A stretch of 64,000 nt of DNA from Dasyornis broadbenti (GCA_013397935.1 VZRN01000651.1:1965-65964); one strand, 5' to 3'. Positions 1 to 13,595 are shown, counted from the stretch's first letter. Numbers and translations are program-made. The notes: generated from the letters alone by a model not told the origin.

Positions 1-539
1 GAGAGAGAGAGAGAAGTCCAGCAGAAGTCCGGTAAAGAGAAGAAGCCTTGCTCCCGAGATGGAAACGGCCCGGCTCAGAGGTCTGTACCCCGTGGAAGAT
101 GGACCCCACGCCGTAGCAGTTTTGGGGAGACTGCTTGCCTGTGTGGGGACCAGCGTCACTGTAGCAGTGTCGGGCGGGCTGCCGACGGTGAGACCCATGG
201 CTACGCAGAGGAAAAGAACCTCTCCCCGGGCAGGGGAAGAAGATCTGGGTGATGAACTGACCTAACCCTCCCCCCATACCTTGTTCCCTTGTGCAGCTGC
301 TGGGAAGGAGGGAGGGGGGTGAGCGAAGAAACGGTGGCCTTGAAGGGTTTATTTTACCTCTCATTTACTCCTCTGACTCTGTTAGTAATAAATTAGATCA
401 CTTTGCAACCTAAGTTAGTCCTGTTTTGCCTATTCTAAGTGCGTCTTCTCCCGGGTTTCCTTATCTCAACCCATAAGCCCTGGGTGTGGGTGTGTTAATT
501 TGGGGGTACCTGGCATTTGCCCTGGCTCAATCCTTGACA
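1..539 (+). mobile_element. Endogenous retrovirus LTR (3' part of a 5' LTR), cut by the window edge
   Basis: A GC-rich first half is followed by AATAAA at about 389 (gttagtaataaattagatc). Next comes an R-U5-like part (tcctgttttgcctatt, ccttatctcaacccataagc), ending TTGACA just before a primer-binding site. This order (poly(A) signal, U5, CA end, PBS) is that of a retroviral LTR, and the wording resembles avian ERV LTRs I remember. A 68-codon open frame at 59-265 lies inside it and is not treated as a gene. The left end is missing. Confidence 0.75.
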
Positions 540-543
540 TAAT

Positions 544-562
544 TGGCGTCCCAACGTGTGGC
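544..562 (+). other. Retroviral primer-binding site (tRNA-Lys type, mutated)
   Basis: TGGCGTCCCAACGTGTGGC resembles the Lys-1,2 primer-binding site used by beta-type (ERVK) elements, with one inserted T and one changed base. It sits directly behind the LTR end, and a CTCGAGAAA leader follows. It shows the element is a 5' LTR plus leader, not a solo LTR. No gag frame follows; the element breaks off by about 620. Confidence 0.75.
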
Positions 563-764
563 TCGAGAAAGTGGAAAAGAAACTATAACACCATGGTCCT
601 CACCACAGCCTGCAGAAGATTCTTGGCTCTGGTGACTGGTGCTTCCCCTCCCCCACCTTCTCCACTGACATTGGTGTCTGCATTGTTGTTGTTTTCCCTC
701 ACATATTCTCACCACCTCCTCCTCCTCCTCCTCTGGCCAAAATAAGTGCATGCCCTCCCCCACC

Positions 765-984
765 TTGGTCTCTTCTTAAATATGTTTTCACAGAGGTGTG
801 ACCAACATCTCTAATTGGCCCAGCCTTGGTCAGCAACATGTCCATCATTTTCAGAGCCATCAGGGATTGGCTCTGCTGGATATGGTGAAGGCTTCGAGAA
901 ACTGCACCCAGGAGCCATTTTGTGGACCCTCCCCACTAGCAAAAACTGGGCCAAACAAAACCAACACATCCTGCTAGACACATT
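765..984. repeat. Probable interspersed repeat, ERV 3'-end-like
   Basis: The text from cttcttaaatatgttttcacagag to aaaaccaacacatcctg resembles a common avian repeat I recall near ERV ends. It directly abuts a CR1 fragment and follows the broken ERV leader and a (CTC) microsatellite at 711-731. Family name not known to me; no coding content. Confidence 0.4.
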
Positions 985-1090
985 ATTGCTGATACAGGCC
1001 AGGATGACATTGGCCTTCTTGGCCACGTGGGTACACTGTTGGCTTGTGTTCAGTCTACCATTAACCAGTACCCCCAGGGTATGATTAAAA
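985..1090 (-). mobile_element. CR1 LINE fragment (end of ORF2)
   Basis: On the minus strand this reads LNTSQQCTHVAKKANVILAC, matching the conserved CR1 ORF2 tail (SQQCAQVAKKAN-ILACI). Only about 100 bp survive. It has no 3' tail and no reverse-transcriptase core. Confidence 0.8.
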
Positions 1091-4000
1091 AGAAGGGGAA
1101 AATAAGTGTTGCACAATACTATTGCTCACCACCTGCTGCCTGATATCAGACCACCACTTCTGGGTAACTCGCCCCAGTAACTGGGCAGGTTGTTCTATGA
1201 TGTGGAATATCCCTTTGCTCAGTTCAGGTCACCTTTGCTATGCTCCCTCTCAATTTTTTGCATCCCTCCTTACTGGCAGAGCATGAGACAAGAAATAAAA
1301 AGTCCTTGAAGTAGGAATAATACAATTTAGCAAAAACCAAAACATCAATGTGTTATCAATACTATTTTCATTCAAAACACAGCACTGTAACAGCTGTTGA
1401 AAAGAAATTAACTCTACCCTAGCTGAAACTAGGACACCTTCCCAGAGGAGCACTCCTTAAGTCCTTTCATATATTTCCCTGGAGTTTCCCTATTGGCTTC
1501 TCTTACCTCTCTGGTTCATCTCCATAAGACTGTAGGTGTGCTCCAGTGTGGCCAGCTCAGTACTGAGACACCAGCTGAGGGCCCTTGGCAGCACCCTGTC
1601 CCTCTAACCTTTGGCTGTCATCCCAGAGCTTGCCAGGGACAAGCCTGATATTTTCCACCTCTGCCATCACATCTAATTTGAAGCTCTGCCAACATTCTGT
1701 GTTAGTTCCCAAGCAAAGACTCTCCTCCTTCACTGAGAAAGGTGAGTCCCATCTGATGCCAGCATATCCAGTGCTGTGTGGCCTTTCTACTGTCAAAACG
1801 CACCAGATTTTGACAGTGAAACCAGCCACGGAACCTGGAAGTTTCAAAAAATTCAGGGGGAGAAATGGGATAGAGTGAGATAAAAAAACAGTCATTTCAT
1901 AAACGTATGACTTGCATGGTAGAGAGATCTGTACATAGATCTCACAAGGCAACAAAAGTATACCACTGCATACATGATGTGGATGAACGAGATCTTGATG
2001 GTAAAGACAACTCGTATCAGCAACTCGTATTTAAAAACCTTTGATGACTTTTACAAATGGGCAAAAAAAGACCAAACAAGCTATTAGAAAGACTGAAGAA
2101 CATGTGTAATCAGAAAAAAAAGGCAAAATCAAAATCTTTTAGTCAATCACAACATACTGGGGACGTGCCCGGCATAAGGTGGCCCCAAAGCACTCTCATC
2201 CTTCTTTGGTGTGAGAAGTCCATAGTCTATGCTATCTAAACTGGAGTATCATCAAAAATAGTATACAGCTGTATTTATCTACATACAGCCTGTATCTGTC
2301 ATACATCCTGTTTGACAGCCCTGATAAACTTTTAAAAACACTTACTAACTTTTAATGAAAACATGGTTTCAGATTACACAACTGGCCTGGTGCAGCTCAG
2401 CTTTCCAAAGAAAGAAATGTCAGTGTCTCTCATTTTTTTGGTAAAAGTCTAATAATTCTCTTCTACACTGCAAGAAAAATTCAACAATGTAAATCAGAAA
2501 TGCAGCATTAAGCTCTGGGAAAAACAAACAAAGAAACAAACAAACAACAACAAAAAAAAACCAAAAAAAAAACAAAAAACCAAACCACCTAACAACCACC
2601 AAAACAAATCCCAATCATACTGAATAAAGAAATCTATTCACTGAATGAAGTCAACCCCTTAAGGCACACTAGAATTCTGTCCAGCTTAGGTTATTTCAGT
2701 TCTTTAAGGCCCAAAAGGTTTGAAATGCTCAAGCTAAGTCATCCACCCTTTTACTCTGGCATGGAAAAGGAGCAAGGGAGAGAATCACGGTGTAATTTAG
2801 CAAGCTAAAATCTAGCTGTCAAATTTTCCATTGTAAGCTGATGAAACTGAGGTGGCTGGGTGCCTTTTAAAGTATCCCCTCTAAGTTCTTTATTTTAATT
2901 GAATCTTATACAGAGTAATATTTTTTATAAGTGATTACTATTATCATTAAACTCCTAAGTATCTAAGATCAGGTAAAGGACTGTTTTCTTTATTTCTTTT
3001 CCAGAGAATATTGTAAGTGGTTTTACACAATGTGAAGTGCATAAACAGTGTGTGACATACACTAAGTCTGAAGAATCTCATTATTTCATACTAGAAAAAA
3101 TAAAGTTTTTACACTTTGAAATGTTGTTAATGTAATCCATGCAAATAAAATAAAATAAAGCAAAACACTAAAAGGATTCAATGGCTGTATTTAATTGGTT
3201 TTCCACCAACCAGGATATATTTTCAGAGGCAATTCTTAGTCTTTCTTGTGGAAACAGACTTTCTTTTGTGGATCATTTTCCTGAGCTGCCAAAAATATTT
3301 GGCCCTTGGCAGGCAGCCAGCACTGATTTTAAGCCCATAGCAGGAGCTATTCTCTAATATGGTTCTTTCACTGAGAGAAGCTTTCTCAGCGTTGTACTGG
3401 TGGTTTCTGCAACAGTCAGCGCATTCCTGGAAACATGTTCTAGCTCTAAATTAGGGATGAAATGCAGTAATACATTGCTCTAAATTTTGCACACCTGTCA
3501 GCAGCAGCGTTTGAAACTTGAAAGTGCTGCAAGATGATCCTCCTTCTCCAATGCCTTCTTACAATTCAAGGTCTCCTTGAAATAAGCAGCAAATGGCATG
3601 AGGGTTAGGTACTCACTCACTCAGTCCATCTTCCTGGTGGAATGCCTCTTCTTGCTCTCACATTGCATTTTCCCTAACAGCCTCTACAGGCGGGAGAGAT
3701 TTTCACACCCACATTAAGAAATAGATTTCAATTTTTTTTTATTTTTTTTAATGCAGAAAAACTCGTGATGCAGTAGCAGTTGAGCTGGGTAAAAGAGATC
3801 CTTTTGGTGGTGATTAAGAGCAAATTGAAATAGTAAATACCTTTTGCACTTTTTTATTATTCTTCCATTGGGCAGATTTCTGCTGCAACACATAACCCAG
3901 TGCTTGGTAGCATCTGGTAAGAGTCCTATAGACTTATTACTCTTGAGGTTTCGAGAAGAGATGTTACCAGGATTTCAATATGATTTCTTAAGCACATCTC

Positions 4001-5934
4001 CATATTTTGGAAAGATTTCTCAGCATTTTATTATGAACACTCAAGCTCATCTAATCACACATCACAAGCAATCGCTAGATCTTTGTTGTGCCAATATAAG
4101 AAAAGGACAAGAAATTGTATAAAATACAATTTTTTAATAAGTGTAGTAACACCCAAATTCAATTATTTTAAGTCCCATACTCTTGTACCACAAGTGTGGT
4201 TTTGCATGGCTTAGCTCTTAATCTTCTACTGTTTCTGTGGGTTTCTTGATTTGAACTAAAAGCATTTCAGATTAAGTTCCCTGGTGAGTGCACAAAACAC
4301 CATATTATAATCAATAAATAGATGCTGGAATGCTGAGAAAATTATCAAATAACTCTCTTTAAGGCCATCGGCAGGAATTTTCAGGGAACAAGATCAGATA
4401 AGTTGCATTTATCAATTCTCCTCCTGTTGAAGAAATGAACATATCTGCAAAATCTGTTAGAGAAGAACTATTCATGTTTCCCTTTTTCTTCCTCTACTTC
4501 TATAACCACAAAACTCCCAAACATTAAAATACCCTACTAAAAATGTCTGTTTACAATAGTGCAGGAGGAAACAACTGAATGAGGCCTTCATTCACTTACA
4601 TTTGTCTGCACTATTTATTTTTTAAAATGAATGTTTAACAGAGGAAGGCAATTTCAAATCCACATCCACCTAACAGTTTTCTTTGGACATTAGAAAGAGA
4701 AGAGCAGATAAACACAATAATCCTATTCCAGTCTTGTTCGGCTTAAGCAAAGAGCTCAATCTTTAACTGTGAGGGTCCTTCTGTAGTCTGTATTTCAGGT
4801 ATTTCATGGCAGGCAGTTATACACACTGAATTATCTTAAACATTGTTTCTTGTCTTACAACTTGTTCAACTTAAACAACACTTACTTTTAAAATTATGAA
4901 TCTGTTCTTGCTTTTGACTGCAACTAAACATTCACCTATTTCTGGAGAGTGCAGACATAACTTTTTTCATCCAGGTATTATCTTCAAGTTTGTACCTTTG
5001 GATATCCAGATACATATTTTCTTAATATATAGATGATATTTTTGAGTACTCATTTCAGTAACATATCCATAAGAGAAAAAGCATTTTTTATTATCAACTT
5101 TCCCACTGGAGCTATACTTCACATTTGCCTTGTTTCTAAAAAGAACCAAAGCTCAGAGTCAGTTTTCTACCATTTTTTCTTCTAGGAAGAAGAAAACAAG
5201 TTGGGCTATGTGTTTGGGGTTTTTTTGGTTTGGGTTTTTTTTTGATTATTCATGTTAGAATTCAAAGAAGGCACTTTTCAAAAGCATTTTCATACCCGAG
5301 GTACTAGTTGAAATGATATATAAGAAAAGTTTTTTAAAAGTGCAATTACAAAGCCTAACTGTACACCCTAATCTTAGCTCTAAACATGAGGCTTTCTGCC
5401 AAAGCAAATATACATAGAAGTAAAAGGTAATTTGCCCCAGTGAGAGCAGATGAAAATCAAAGGTCTGTCCCTTTAAGAAAAATATATCATCCTTTGTCAC
5501 TCTGAAGGGTTGTATTACACCTCTCCTGCTTTTGTGCTTCAGTTGAGCAAGTTAAGATATTAAACAGAATGGCACATCACAATAGGCCTTCAAATGAATT
5601 ACAGCATAATGAGTGAATACATCTTCTGTATTATTATACATAGTCACTTTTTATATATTATGTAAAAAAGTCCAACTTGAGAGATCTAGCTCATATTTTA
5701 TTTCAAAAGTGTTTTGTAGAGAACAGTTATAGTGTCGATTACTTCAGTATCAAGTACCAGATTTTTTGAAAGCTGCAAGGTGGAGGAAGGCCAGGCAGGT
5801 ATAAGTACACCAGCAGTCACTTGGACTGCATTGATCTTACCACACAGCAGTGAAAAACAACAAGAACAAATTTCAGCCCTGTTTTCCTGGCCAGCAGCAT
5901 GACTGCTCTGCCTGGGATAAATCTCAGGCACATG
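1091..5934. other. Intergenic DNA, 3' flank of TLE4; no gene seen
   Basis: AT-rich unique-looking sequence. An A/C-rich low-complexity run (CAAA-like) lies at about 2518-2600, and short T runs occur near 3731 and 5218-5245. The open frames here are short and have no recognisable protein wording. Confidence 0.6.
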
Positions 5935-6057
5935 ATGTGACTCTTGGGGATGGTGCTGTGCAGGGCCAGCAGTTGAACTCCATGATCCTTGTGGGTCCCT
6001 TACAACTCAGCATATTCTGAGATTCTGTGATTCTGTGATTCTGTTATTCTGTGAAAT
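5935..6057 (+). mobile_element. CR1 LINE 3' end with ATTCTGTG tail
   Basis: The text gcagggccagcagttgaact, then gggtcccttacaactcagcatattctg, is the CR1 3' end. It closes with gattctgtgattctgtgattctgttattctgtg, the diagnostic octamer microsatellite. Plus orientation, heavily 5'-truncated. Confidence 0.9.
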
Positions 6058-8984
6058 GACAGCGCAGTGTCAGGACTCTGACAGGCTACAGAGAGGTCCC
6101 ACCAGTGTCTTAGGCAGACCTTCACAGTTATGCCCACCATCCTATTTTACAGGTAGCTGCCTACACTGCTGAGTGACTATTCAGTAAAAGTGATGCCCTG
6201 TGGAAAACTAAGCAAAGCAAAGCAAAGCAGAACAAAAACATTCCTTTCCAGGAGGAAGTACCATTCTCAGCGGAAGCTTGCGAAAATAAGATTCCCTGCA
6301 ACAAAGAGAGAGGCAGGTTAAAATTGATTGCATCTTTAAAAAGATATGACAGTTTTTGGGATTTTGTTACTTCTTCTCAGAACAAAAGAGCATCAGATCT
6401 TCAGCCGTTGGACACATGTTCAAGCTAATGCCTAAGTTACCCATATACAATCTTGCACCAGCTTGAGCTGAAATTTGAATATCCATCAACATTTAAAGAT
6501 GCTTACACAGAAGAAAATGTTTTACCTTAATTACTTGAATGGTATTATCTTTTGACCTAGTGATGATTCAATTTTTAAAAAAGAATTTGCCATAAATAAT
6601 TGTAACAAACAATGGAAACTGTATACTATATGGTGTCTCCAAGTGAAAATGATAGCTTTCTACTTGTTTAAGATAAAATATTTGGCTTATGCATACAGTC
6701 CTCTGGTAGCTTGCCTGCATGCAACCAAATGGACCATTGGATACGTGAAACATTTAAATAGGCTAACCACTTCTACACATCTGATAGTGGTTTAACAACC
6801 ACAAGAAGTATAGTTCTCTTTAGAGAAAAAATATTTATCTACTGAGAACTAAATACATTCTTTAAAAACTTGTAAATAGTTCTTTTATCTTACCATGATA
6901 AAGAGGTTTACTGCAAACATTAACGTACCTAGTCACCACACATTTTTTATAACAGAGGAAGAGTTTGAAATGTTTTTATGTAAACAGTCTCAGATTTTCC
7001 TAAAAGGCTGTTCAAAATTCTTTAGTAACAGGGGACCTTGAAAAACACTGTTTCTAGCAAATCTCTGTGCTTTCCTTCAGTTTTTGCACAATATTTACCC
7101 TGATGACACCATTTTTGTCTCAAATCCTTATATAAACAATATCAATAATAAAAGCAAATATATTCTTACCAGTTTCATATAAAGTAGGTCTTGAAATAGA
7201 AGTGCAAAGATAGTGGTGTAACGTACTGGAAACATCTTCCGTCTAGGACTTATCAAATACCATTAACTATCTCCATTCACATAAAATACTGCATTTATCT
7301 GACAGAACAGAAAATATATAGGATTCCAAATATTATACAACAACCAGACTTCCATAACTACTACCACCTGTTGTTATAGCTGATGAGCAAGGATGCACTC
7401 AAAAGAGAGGCACAGTTACACGCTTGCTCTATGCCGCTTATTTACATAACAATGCCTGGAGAAGGGTTTCAGCTGCAATGCAGTCTTTTGTCAAAGTTCA
7501 CCCATCCAGAATCTGGGTTCAGAAAAGGAGAAATGAGACTCCAGTTGTGATAATCTATTCATTAGAAAGACATTTAGAGGCTCAGAATAAGCTTACTGTT
7601 TTAAAATTCTGGTCTGCCTAGGAAACTACTACAAGCCCCCCTGTTACGTGTAGTCGTCCTAAGAGACTCATACTTCCAAGAGTAACATCACAGTGCACAG
7701 CAAACACCAACTGGCAGTCATTATGATATCCCTCAGGAGGTTCCTCGTTTTATACATGATTCTGCATAATGAGACAAAACGTGCAAGCATTCTGGGTTCT
7801 GGAATATCTACAGGTGTGTCAGGTTTTCACACTAGGCTGTGTTTTGATCTCAAATTTCCTGAAGCAGATGTGTTAAAAATATGTTTCTGTCCTTTATGTA
7901 ATCTTTCACAGAATAAACGTCAGGTAGGTTATAAATTAATCCCTAAGTAAAGCATAATAGTTACACTCCCACTTCTAATCCATAGATAACAAAATGTCTC
8001 ACAGAGAAGCATATTTATCAACTATGTTTTAACAAGGGATAAAAACTAAGTTAGAGTAGCATCGTACAATAATTTCCGTAGATTTCAATGGAGTACAGTA
8101 TCAAAATGCTGGATTAGGAGCCACTGTGGAAAAACAGATCTGCTAGCCATTACAGAAAAGAACAATACTGCGATACTCCAAATGAAGTCAGTGTTGTAGG
8201 CATATAGAATGTAACAGAAAAGAACACCTAACAGGCTTTTAAAGTCTTCTATCTTGGCCAGAATAGGAGTTGATATTATGCCTCCTAATTCCCAAGAAAA
8301 CAAAAAAGGTCCCAGACTCACCATAATGGATTGATGTGAAAATTTATTAAAACAGTTAACTGTAAAACAGAGTGAAAATTGGAGTTTTGTTCAGAGTTTC
8401 CTTTGGGCCCACAGTTCAATTGAGCTCTAGGATCAGAAACAAGGACACAACTTTCTTTGTATTTCAGTAAAGTGCAAAGATCTCAGAGAGGCTCAGTCAC
8501 TGTACACACCGAAGAAAAGGCAATCCTGTATCCAAATAGGCTGCAACCAAGAAAACAAGATAGGAGACACAGACACACAGATATGCATCTAATGGCTAGG
8601 GTCAATAGCCTGCAATGTTGGCAACAGCCAGCACACAAGTGCTTGCTCTGAGCCCAGAAGAGCAGGGGACTGAACACGAGCTGCCCACTTCACCTATGGC
8701 CATGCCCAAGGTATTCTTATGCAGGAAGGGAGCTCATAATTTCAGCCGAACCAGAGTTCTGAGTCATGAGAGAGTTTTCAGATAAAAAGTAACCTAAAAC
8801 GTAAATTTCAATTTGAAAAGTTAATTAGTACCAATTATCTTAGATTGTCCATGAAGGAAAAACACTTTTTAAATGAACTTTTGGTTTGTTTGGAGGTTTT
8901 CTTTATTTATTTGACTCTTTTTTTTTTTTTTTTTTTAATGTTTTTAACCATTTGTAATTCATAATCAGAGACTCTTATGGGTCA
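6058..8984. other. Intergenic DNA; no gene seen
   Basis: AT-rich. A small pentamer repeat (AGCAA) occurs at about 6208-6230 and a run of about 20 T at 8919-8937. Nothing else recognised. Confidence 0.6.
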
Positions 8985-9400
8985 GAAGGGACCCTGAGGT
9001 TCTTGAAGTTCAACTCTTTACTCCTCATAGGGCAACCTAAAAATTAAACTTTGTATCTGAGGGTGTTGTCCAAAAACTCCCTGAAAACTCACAGGCTTGG
9101 GGACTGACAACTTCCCTGGGAGGCTTGCTCCAGTGAAAACCACCCTCTCAGTGAAAAACTGTTTCAGAATATCCAGTCTGAACTTCCCTGGATGAGGTTT
9201 ATGCCGTTCCCTTGCATGTGGACAGGGAGGAGATCAGCCCTTACCACTCTACTCCCCAAGCAGGAGAGGTGGTGAGAGCATTGAGGTCACTCCTCAGCAT
9301 CCTCTTCTAGTATCCTCAGCCACTCCTCCTAAGTCATGCCCTCTAGTCCTTTCACCCACTTTGATACTTTCCTTTGGGCACAAAACCTCCCATTTATCAA
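8985..9400 (-). mobile_element. CR1 LINE fragment, minus orientation
   Basis: The plus strand shows antisense CR1 wording: gtcagaagggaccctgaggt, the cccttgcatgtggacaggg region, agcccttaccactctactcc, and ttcacccactttgatact. It is diverged and indel-rich, so an old copy. It covers the 3' noncoding part and the end of ORF2. Confidence 0.75.
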
Positions 9401-9952
9401 GGAAAGGTTGCAAAATGAAACAAAGGACCAAGAACAGAAAAACAATGATTCATCCAGTTAGGCTGGTAAATGGGACTATGAAGCATACACACTCTGACTG
9501 AGCAGGTCAAACAGCTAATCTGCAACATAAACACTTTTTTTTTTCCTATGAAATATCTTGCCACAAACCAACACTGGGCTCCATGCAGAGATCTGGGGTA
9601 AAACGCAGAAAAATTAAATATTTTCCTTTACCTTCAATCTGATACCTTCTGAGCAAATTCAGTAACATTCTTAAGGAAATTAACTGTCTTATAACTTGTT
9701 GCTCAATTGACACAAAAAGAAAAAGCAATAATGAATGTTTTCTTCTTTTTGCTGAGCTGCAAGTACAGGAAATCCAGAAACTGCGAATCTGCTAAGAGAC
9801 TTTGAACACAATGGAAAGATGTCCCAAGAAACTAAGGGCCTACAGAAAACATTTTTGGCATTTTTTCATAGAAAAAGAATTGTCAAGAAGCACTATAAAA
9901 GACAAAATTATTTCCTGAAAGATTCACTGAGACTATCATTGACTCATCAAAA

Positions 9953-10078
9953 CATAGAATGTTTTGGATTGGAACAGACGTCAAAGATCATCCAGTTCAA
10001 AGTCTCCATCTGTGGACAAGGATACCTTCCCCTCGAGCAGGTCACTCAGAGCTGCCCCATCCAGCCTGGACTGAGACT
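9953..10078 (-). mobile_element. CR1 LINE 3' end, minus orientation
   Basis: The plus strand reads agaatgttttggattggaac, then gatcatccagttcaaagtc and gctgccccatccagcctgg. This is the antisense of the CR1 3' terminal region. About 125 bp, strongly truncated. Confidence 0.85.
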
Positions 10079-10159
10079 GAAACGTTAATGACTCAACAAA
10101 ACCAGCCATTTGCAAAAGCAGTGGGAGTGGAGGAGGTGAGTTTTTGTGTGTGTGTGTGG

Positions 10160-10960
10160 TGAAACATCTGGTCTACAACAGCCCCAGTGCCGAGGGGTGC
10201 ACACCCACAACCAGAGGATGAGCACAACAAAATGACTTCTGTTTAACAACAAGCTGGGCTTTGAGCCAGATAGGGGAGAAGGCTGGTAAGAAGCAGATCC
10301 TGCAAAGTGGGATAATGTTTTTTATTATGCTAATTTCTCTCTTTACACAACTGGCTCAGGTGTAAAAATCCCCGAGATGTCAGGTCATTCGCATTCACAC
10401 ACAGGCCTGAGGGTATTCATCCCTTCTGAGGGGTTATAACTGGCTCAACTATGCAGTGAGAGGTAGCAGTCATGTCTTAGAAGGGGGTCATAAGCCATCA
10501 AAGACCCTGGAAGCATTCCCAGAGTAATTTCTGGGGCCTTTGACCAGAGGACTGCTCATGACCTACAGTGTGACATCAGAGAATGTAACTGTCTCCCCCC
10601 AGGGGAAGTACCAGGATGTTCCCACCTGAACCTGGTACGTGAACCTGGTATAAAACCCGCTGCACAATGTATGGGCTTCCCCAAGCCCTGACGGATCTAG
10701 ACTGAGACCATCACTTGGACCAAGGGTCATCTAAATTACAACAATTAAGTCTCATGCCTGGATCCATGGGTGGTGATATCTTTCCTCTCTGTTATCTACT
10801 CTTCTCTTTTCTTTTTCTCTTTTCCTTCTATATTTCTGAAGTGATATCTCTCTACTTTTTGTATTGTTGCATTTCTATAGACAATAACCAAAATGTCTAC
10901 ATAGTTCCTTTCAATTGCAACTAAATTGTTCTAAAAGAAACCTGACATATCTATTTCTAT
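10160..10960 (+). mobile_element. Probable solo LTR of an avian ERV (ERVL-like)
   Basis: It contains a TATA box (ggtataaaaccc at 10648), preceded by a doubled tgaacctggta and followed by a pyrimidine-rich U5-like part (tatctttcctctctgttatc). A decayed poly(A)-like signal (agacaataaccaaaatg) comes near 10880. No primer-binding site or coding sequence follows. A (TCTG)n microsatellite follows at 10966-10993. Limits are approximate; the family is inferred from wording only. Confidence 0.5.
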
Positions 10961-10961
10961 C

Positions 10962-10996
<35 letters not shown>

Positions 10997-11059
10997 AAAA
11001 GCACTAGTCATTCAGTGTTGTCTCTTGCTACTCTGCCCCAAAAGATCTATTAACAAGAA

Positions 11060-11515
11060 CCTCAGTTACTCTTGCATTCAGGGGCGAGTTATAGTGTGGC
11101 TACTATTCCAGGGCTTAAACATTTCCAGGAAGGGAACCTCCAGAATTTCTCTGGACAATCTATGCTGGCCTCACCACCCTCATAGTAAAGGTTATTTTTT
11201 CCCTAAAATCTAATCTAAACCTACCCTCTTTCAGTTTGAAACCATTGTCCCTTATCCCATCACTACATGCTCTTGTAAAGAGTCTCTCTCTGTCTTTCTT
11301 GCAGGCTGCCTTCAGGTACCACTAGGCTGCTATAGGATCTCCCCAGAATCTTCTTGTTTCAGGGCTGAATAAGCCTGATTCTCTTAGTCTTTCCTCATAG
11401 GAGAGTTGCTCCATCCCTCTGATCATTATGGGTACCTCCTCTGGACTCACTCCAACAGGTTGATGTCCTTCCTGTGCTGGGGAGCCCAGAGATGGATGCT
11501 GCATTATAGAAAGGG
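11060..11515 (-). mobile_element. CR1 LINE fragment, minus orientation
   Basis: The plus strand shows antisense CR1 text: ttgaaaccattgtcccttatc, gaatcttcttgtttcagggctga, catccctctgatcattatgg, and ctggggagcccagagatgga. About 450 bp of the 3' part, diverged. Confidence 0.85.
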
Positions 11516-13595
11516 CTCATATCAAATGATGTGGAGGTGTCTGAGAAAAAAAACCCTTGTAAGGACTCAAAATTTCTCCTATTTTACAGCCTATTCTAGA
11601 TGCTTTAGTGTGAATCAGATTTCATTGCCTCTCATGCCATTACAACAGTCATGGGAATGCCCCTGTAAGTCATAAAACTACAGGAGAGATGCAGTGAGAA
11701 AAGATCAAAAGATCATATGAAAACCATACAGTTACGTCCCTGAAGTTAGAGTCAGTCTGTACCCAGACAGTTAGGACTGCCAGGCAGAAAAGATGTATGC
11801 TCTGTAAGTCTCAAATATTTCAGTGCCACCAAGGTGGCTCAAAATTTCAGTAAAGGATAACAAGACAACCTAAATGCTCCATGGTAATTTCATGTCCTTT
11901 CTTCTCAAGAAATCCAACTTCCACAGTGTGAACAAGGGGCTTGGAAAACAGATGACAATCACGATGAATTCGAAGTGCAGGAAAACAGAAAATTGTCTTT
12001 TGAATTGCTAAGGGTTTGTTTGGCTTTTTTTTTTTTCTATTATGACAGCCTTGTCACAGTTTTCTGCAGCCAAAATTCAGGCAGTCATTTGTTGCATTTC
12101 TTCTATGTGTTCCTTTACCAACCTGCTACATTCCAGCTGAGTACCATTCTAGGTACCTACTCTGAATTGCAGCACACTTTTTCCTTCACACTTGAAACTG
12201 TTGTGAGGCCAGGGAAAACTCAGTTCACAACCTCCTCACATTGTTACAATTGCACATTGATACATTAAACAAGTTCTTTGAAAAGCTATGCAGGATGATC
12301 AACGATGATTTCTCTGGTGGACTGAAATCCAGCTTCAGAAAATACTGTGTTTGAAAATAGGGGGAAAAGGTGGAAAAAAATAAAAAGAAAATAGGTAGTT
12401 GTTATGAAACAACTCCCACAGTGATCCATCAAGCCTGTACACCCATGTTCACATTCTTCCAGCTGCAGACATGCCCAGAATAAAGTATATAAACACTTGT
12501 CTAAAGATCAGAAATTTTTTCTTTTGCTAGGCATTAAGAAAAGGAATGCCTGGTCTAGAGGCCAAGGCTAGTAAAATTCAGCCTGATGGGAGAATGCTGC
12601 CCATGTTTCACATAGAACAATTTGGCTTTTAATACCATTTTCCCCTGTGCTTCCTGACACAGTAAGCGAGGGAATCCTTGGCAATCCTTGTCCTCAAGCC
12701 ACATCTCTCACAGCAGTGCACAGCAGCAGTCAGTACGACTGACTATGCCAAGCTGTAATTATCTTGCCTCCCTCCTGTGTAGCCAAGATCATCTTCCCTC
12801 TCTTCCCTTGAGGTTATTATGAGCAGTTTACAGCTATCAGTCCACACAGCTGCAGTCTGGGACACTCCACTGAACCCAAGTGCTATGGACACAAACCGCA
12901 ACAGACGTGGAGGAAAAGCATCTGCTGAATCTCCAAGCTCAAAATCCAAACACTTTTGACTTTTAAGAGAAACCAGATCATCTGTCTGGGCTGATGGAGT
13001 ACAAATCAGTGAATCTAAGTTGGCTGGAGAACACTGCATTAGGAGCTTGAATTATGTGTAGTTTTCTTTTTTACTATTATTGTTAGATAAGCAGTGTCAT
13101 AATAAATAGACCTAGGGAGAACTGTTCGTTTTTCAGCTGGAGAGAAACGCTCTAAGTTGAGTGTTTTCTCTTTGACAGCCCTTCTCTCCCACTCTTTTCA
13201 CCCACCAAACTTCTTTCCAAAATAAACACCCCTTCATTCCGCTATGATTATACATTCTTTTTATATGAAGATCAAGCATGTAAAAAAGGACTGGAAAAGA
13301 CCTATGAGCTATGGATGCCAATATCCTGCAATCACACACACATCTTCATAACTCCTTCATGCTCTGCCTTAAAAGCAATCTGCTTTTTCTTGGCTGTCTC
13401 TATATTGGAAAGCCATTGCAGGGTCTCCCACTCTTAACAGAACCTCTTTAATTCCAGGTTACACTGTTTTCCTCACTTGGTTTTTTGTGCTAACTTTATC
13501 TTTCAGTTGTAATACCACGGCCCTTGATGAATAGACATTTTAAGCATTTTTAGATGCCATTAGTACCTGCTCTTGGTCTTCCACCTTGTAAGATT
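11516..13595. other. Intergenic DNA; no gene seen
   Basis: Mixed-composition sequence without recognisable exons. The frames at 11975-12268 and 12743-13039 have no family resemblance and no splice context I can support. Confidence 0.6.

Noticed and set aside
59..265. 68-codon open frame starting METARLRGLYP
   Set aside because: It lies inside the ERV LTR upstream of its poly(A) signal and shows no retroviral or host protein family.
811..1116. 101-codon minus-strand frame
   Set aside because: Part of it is the CR1 ORF2 tail and the rest is repeat-like. Annotated as repeats.
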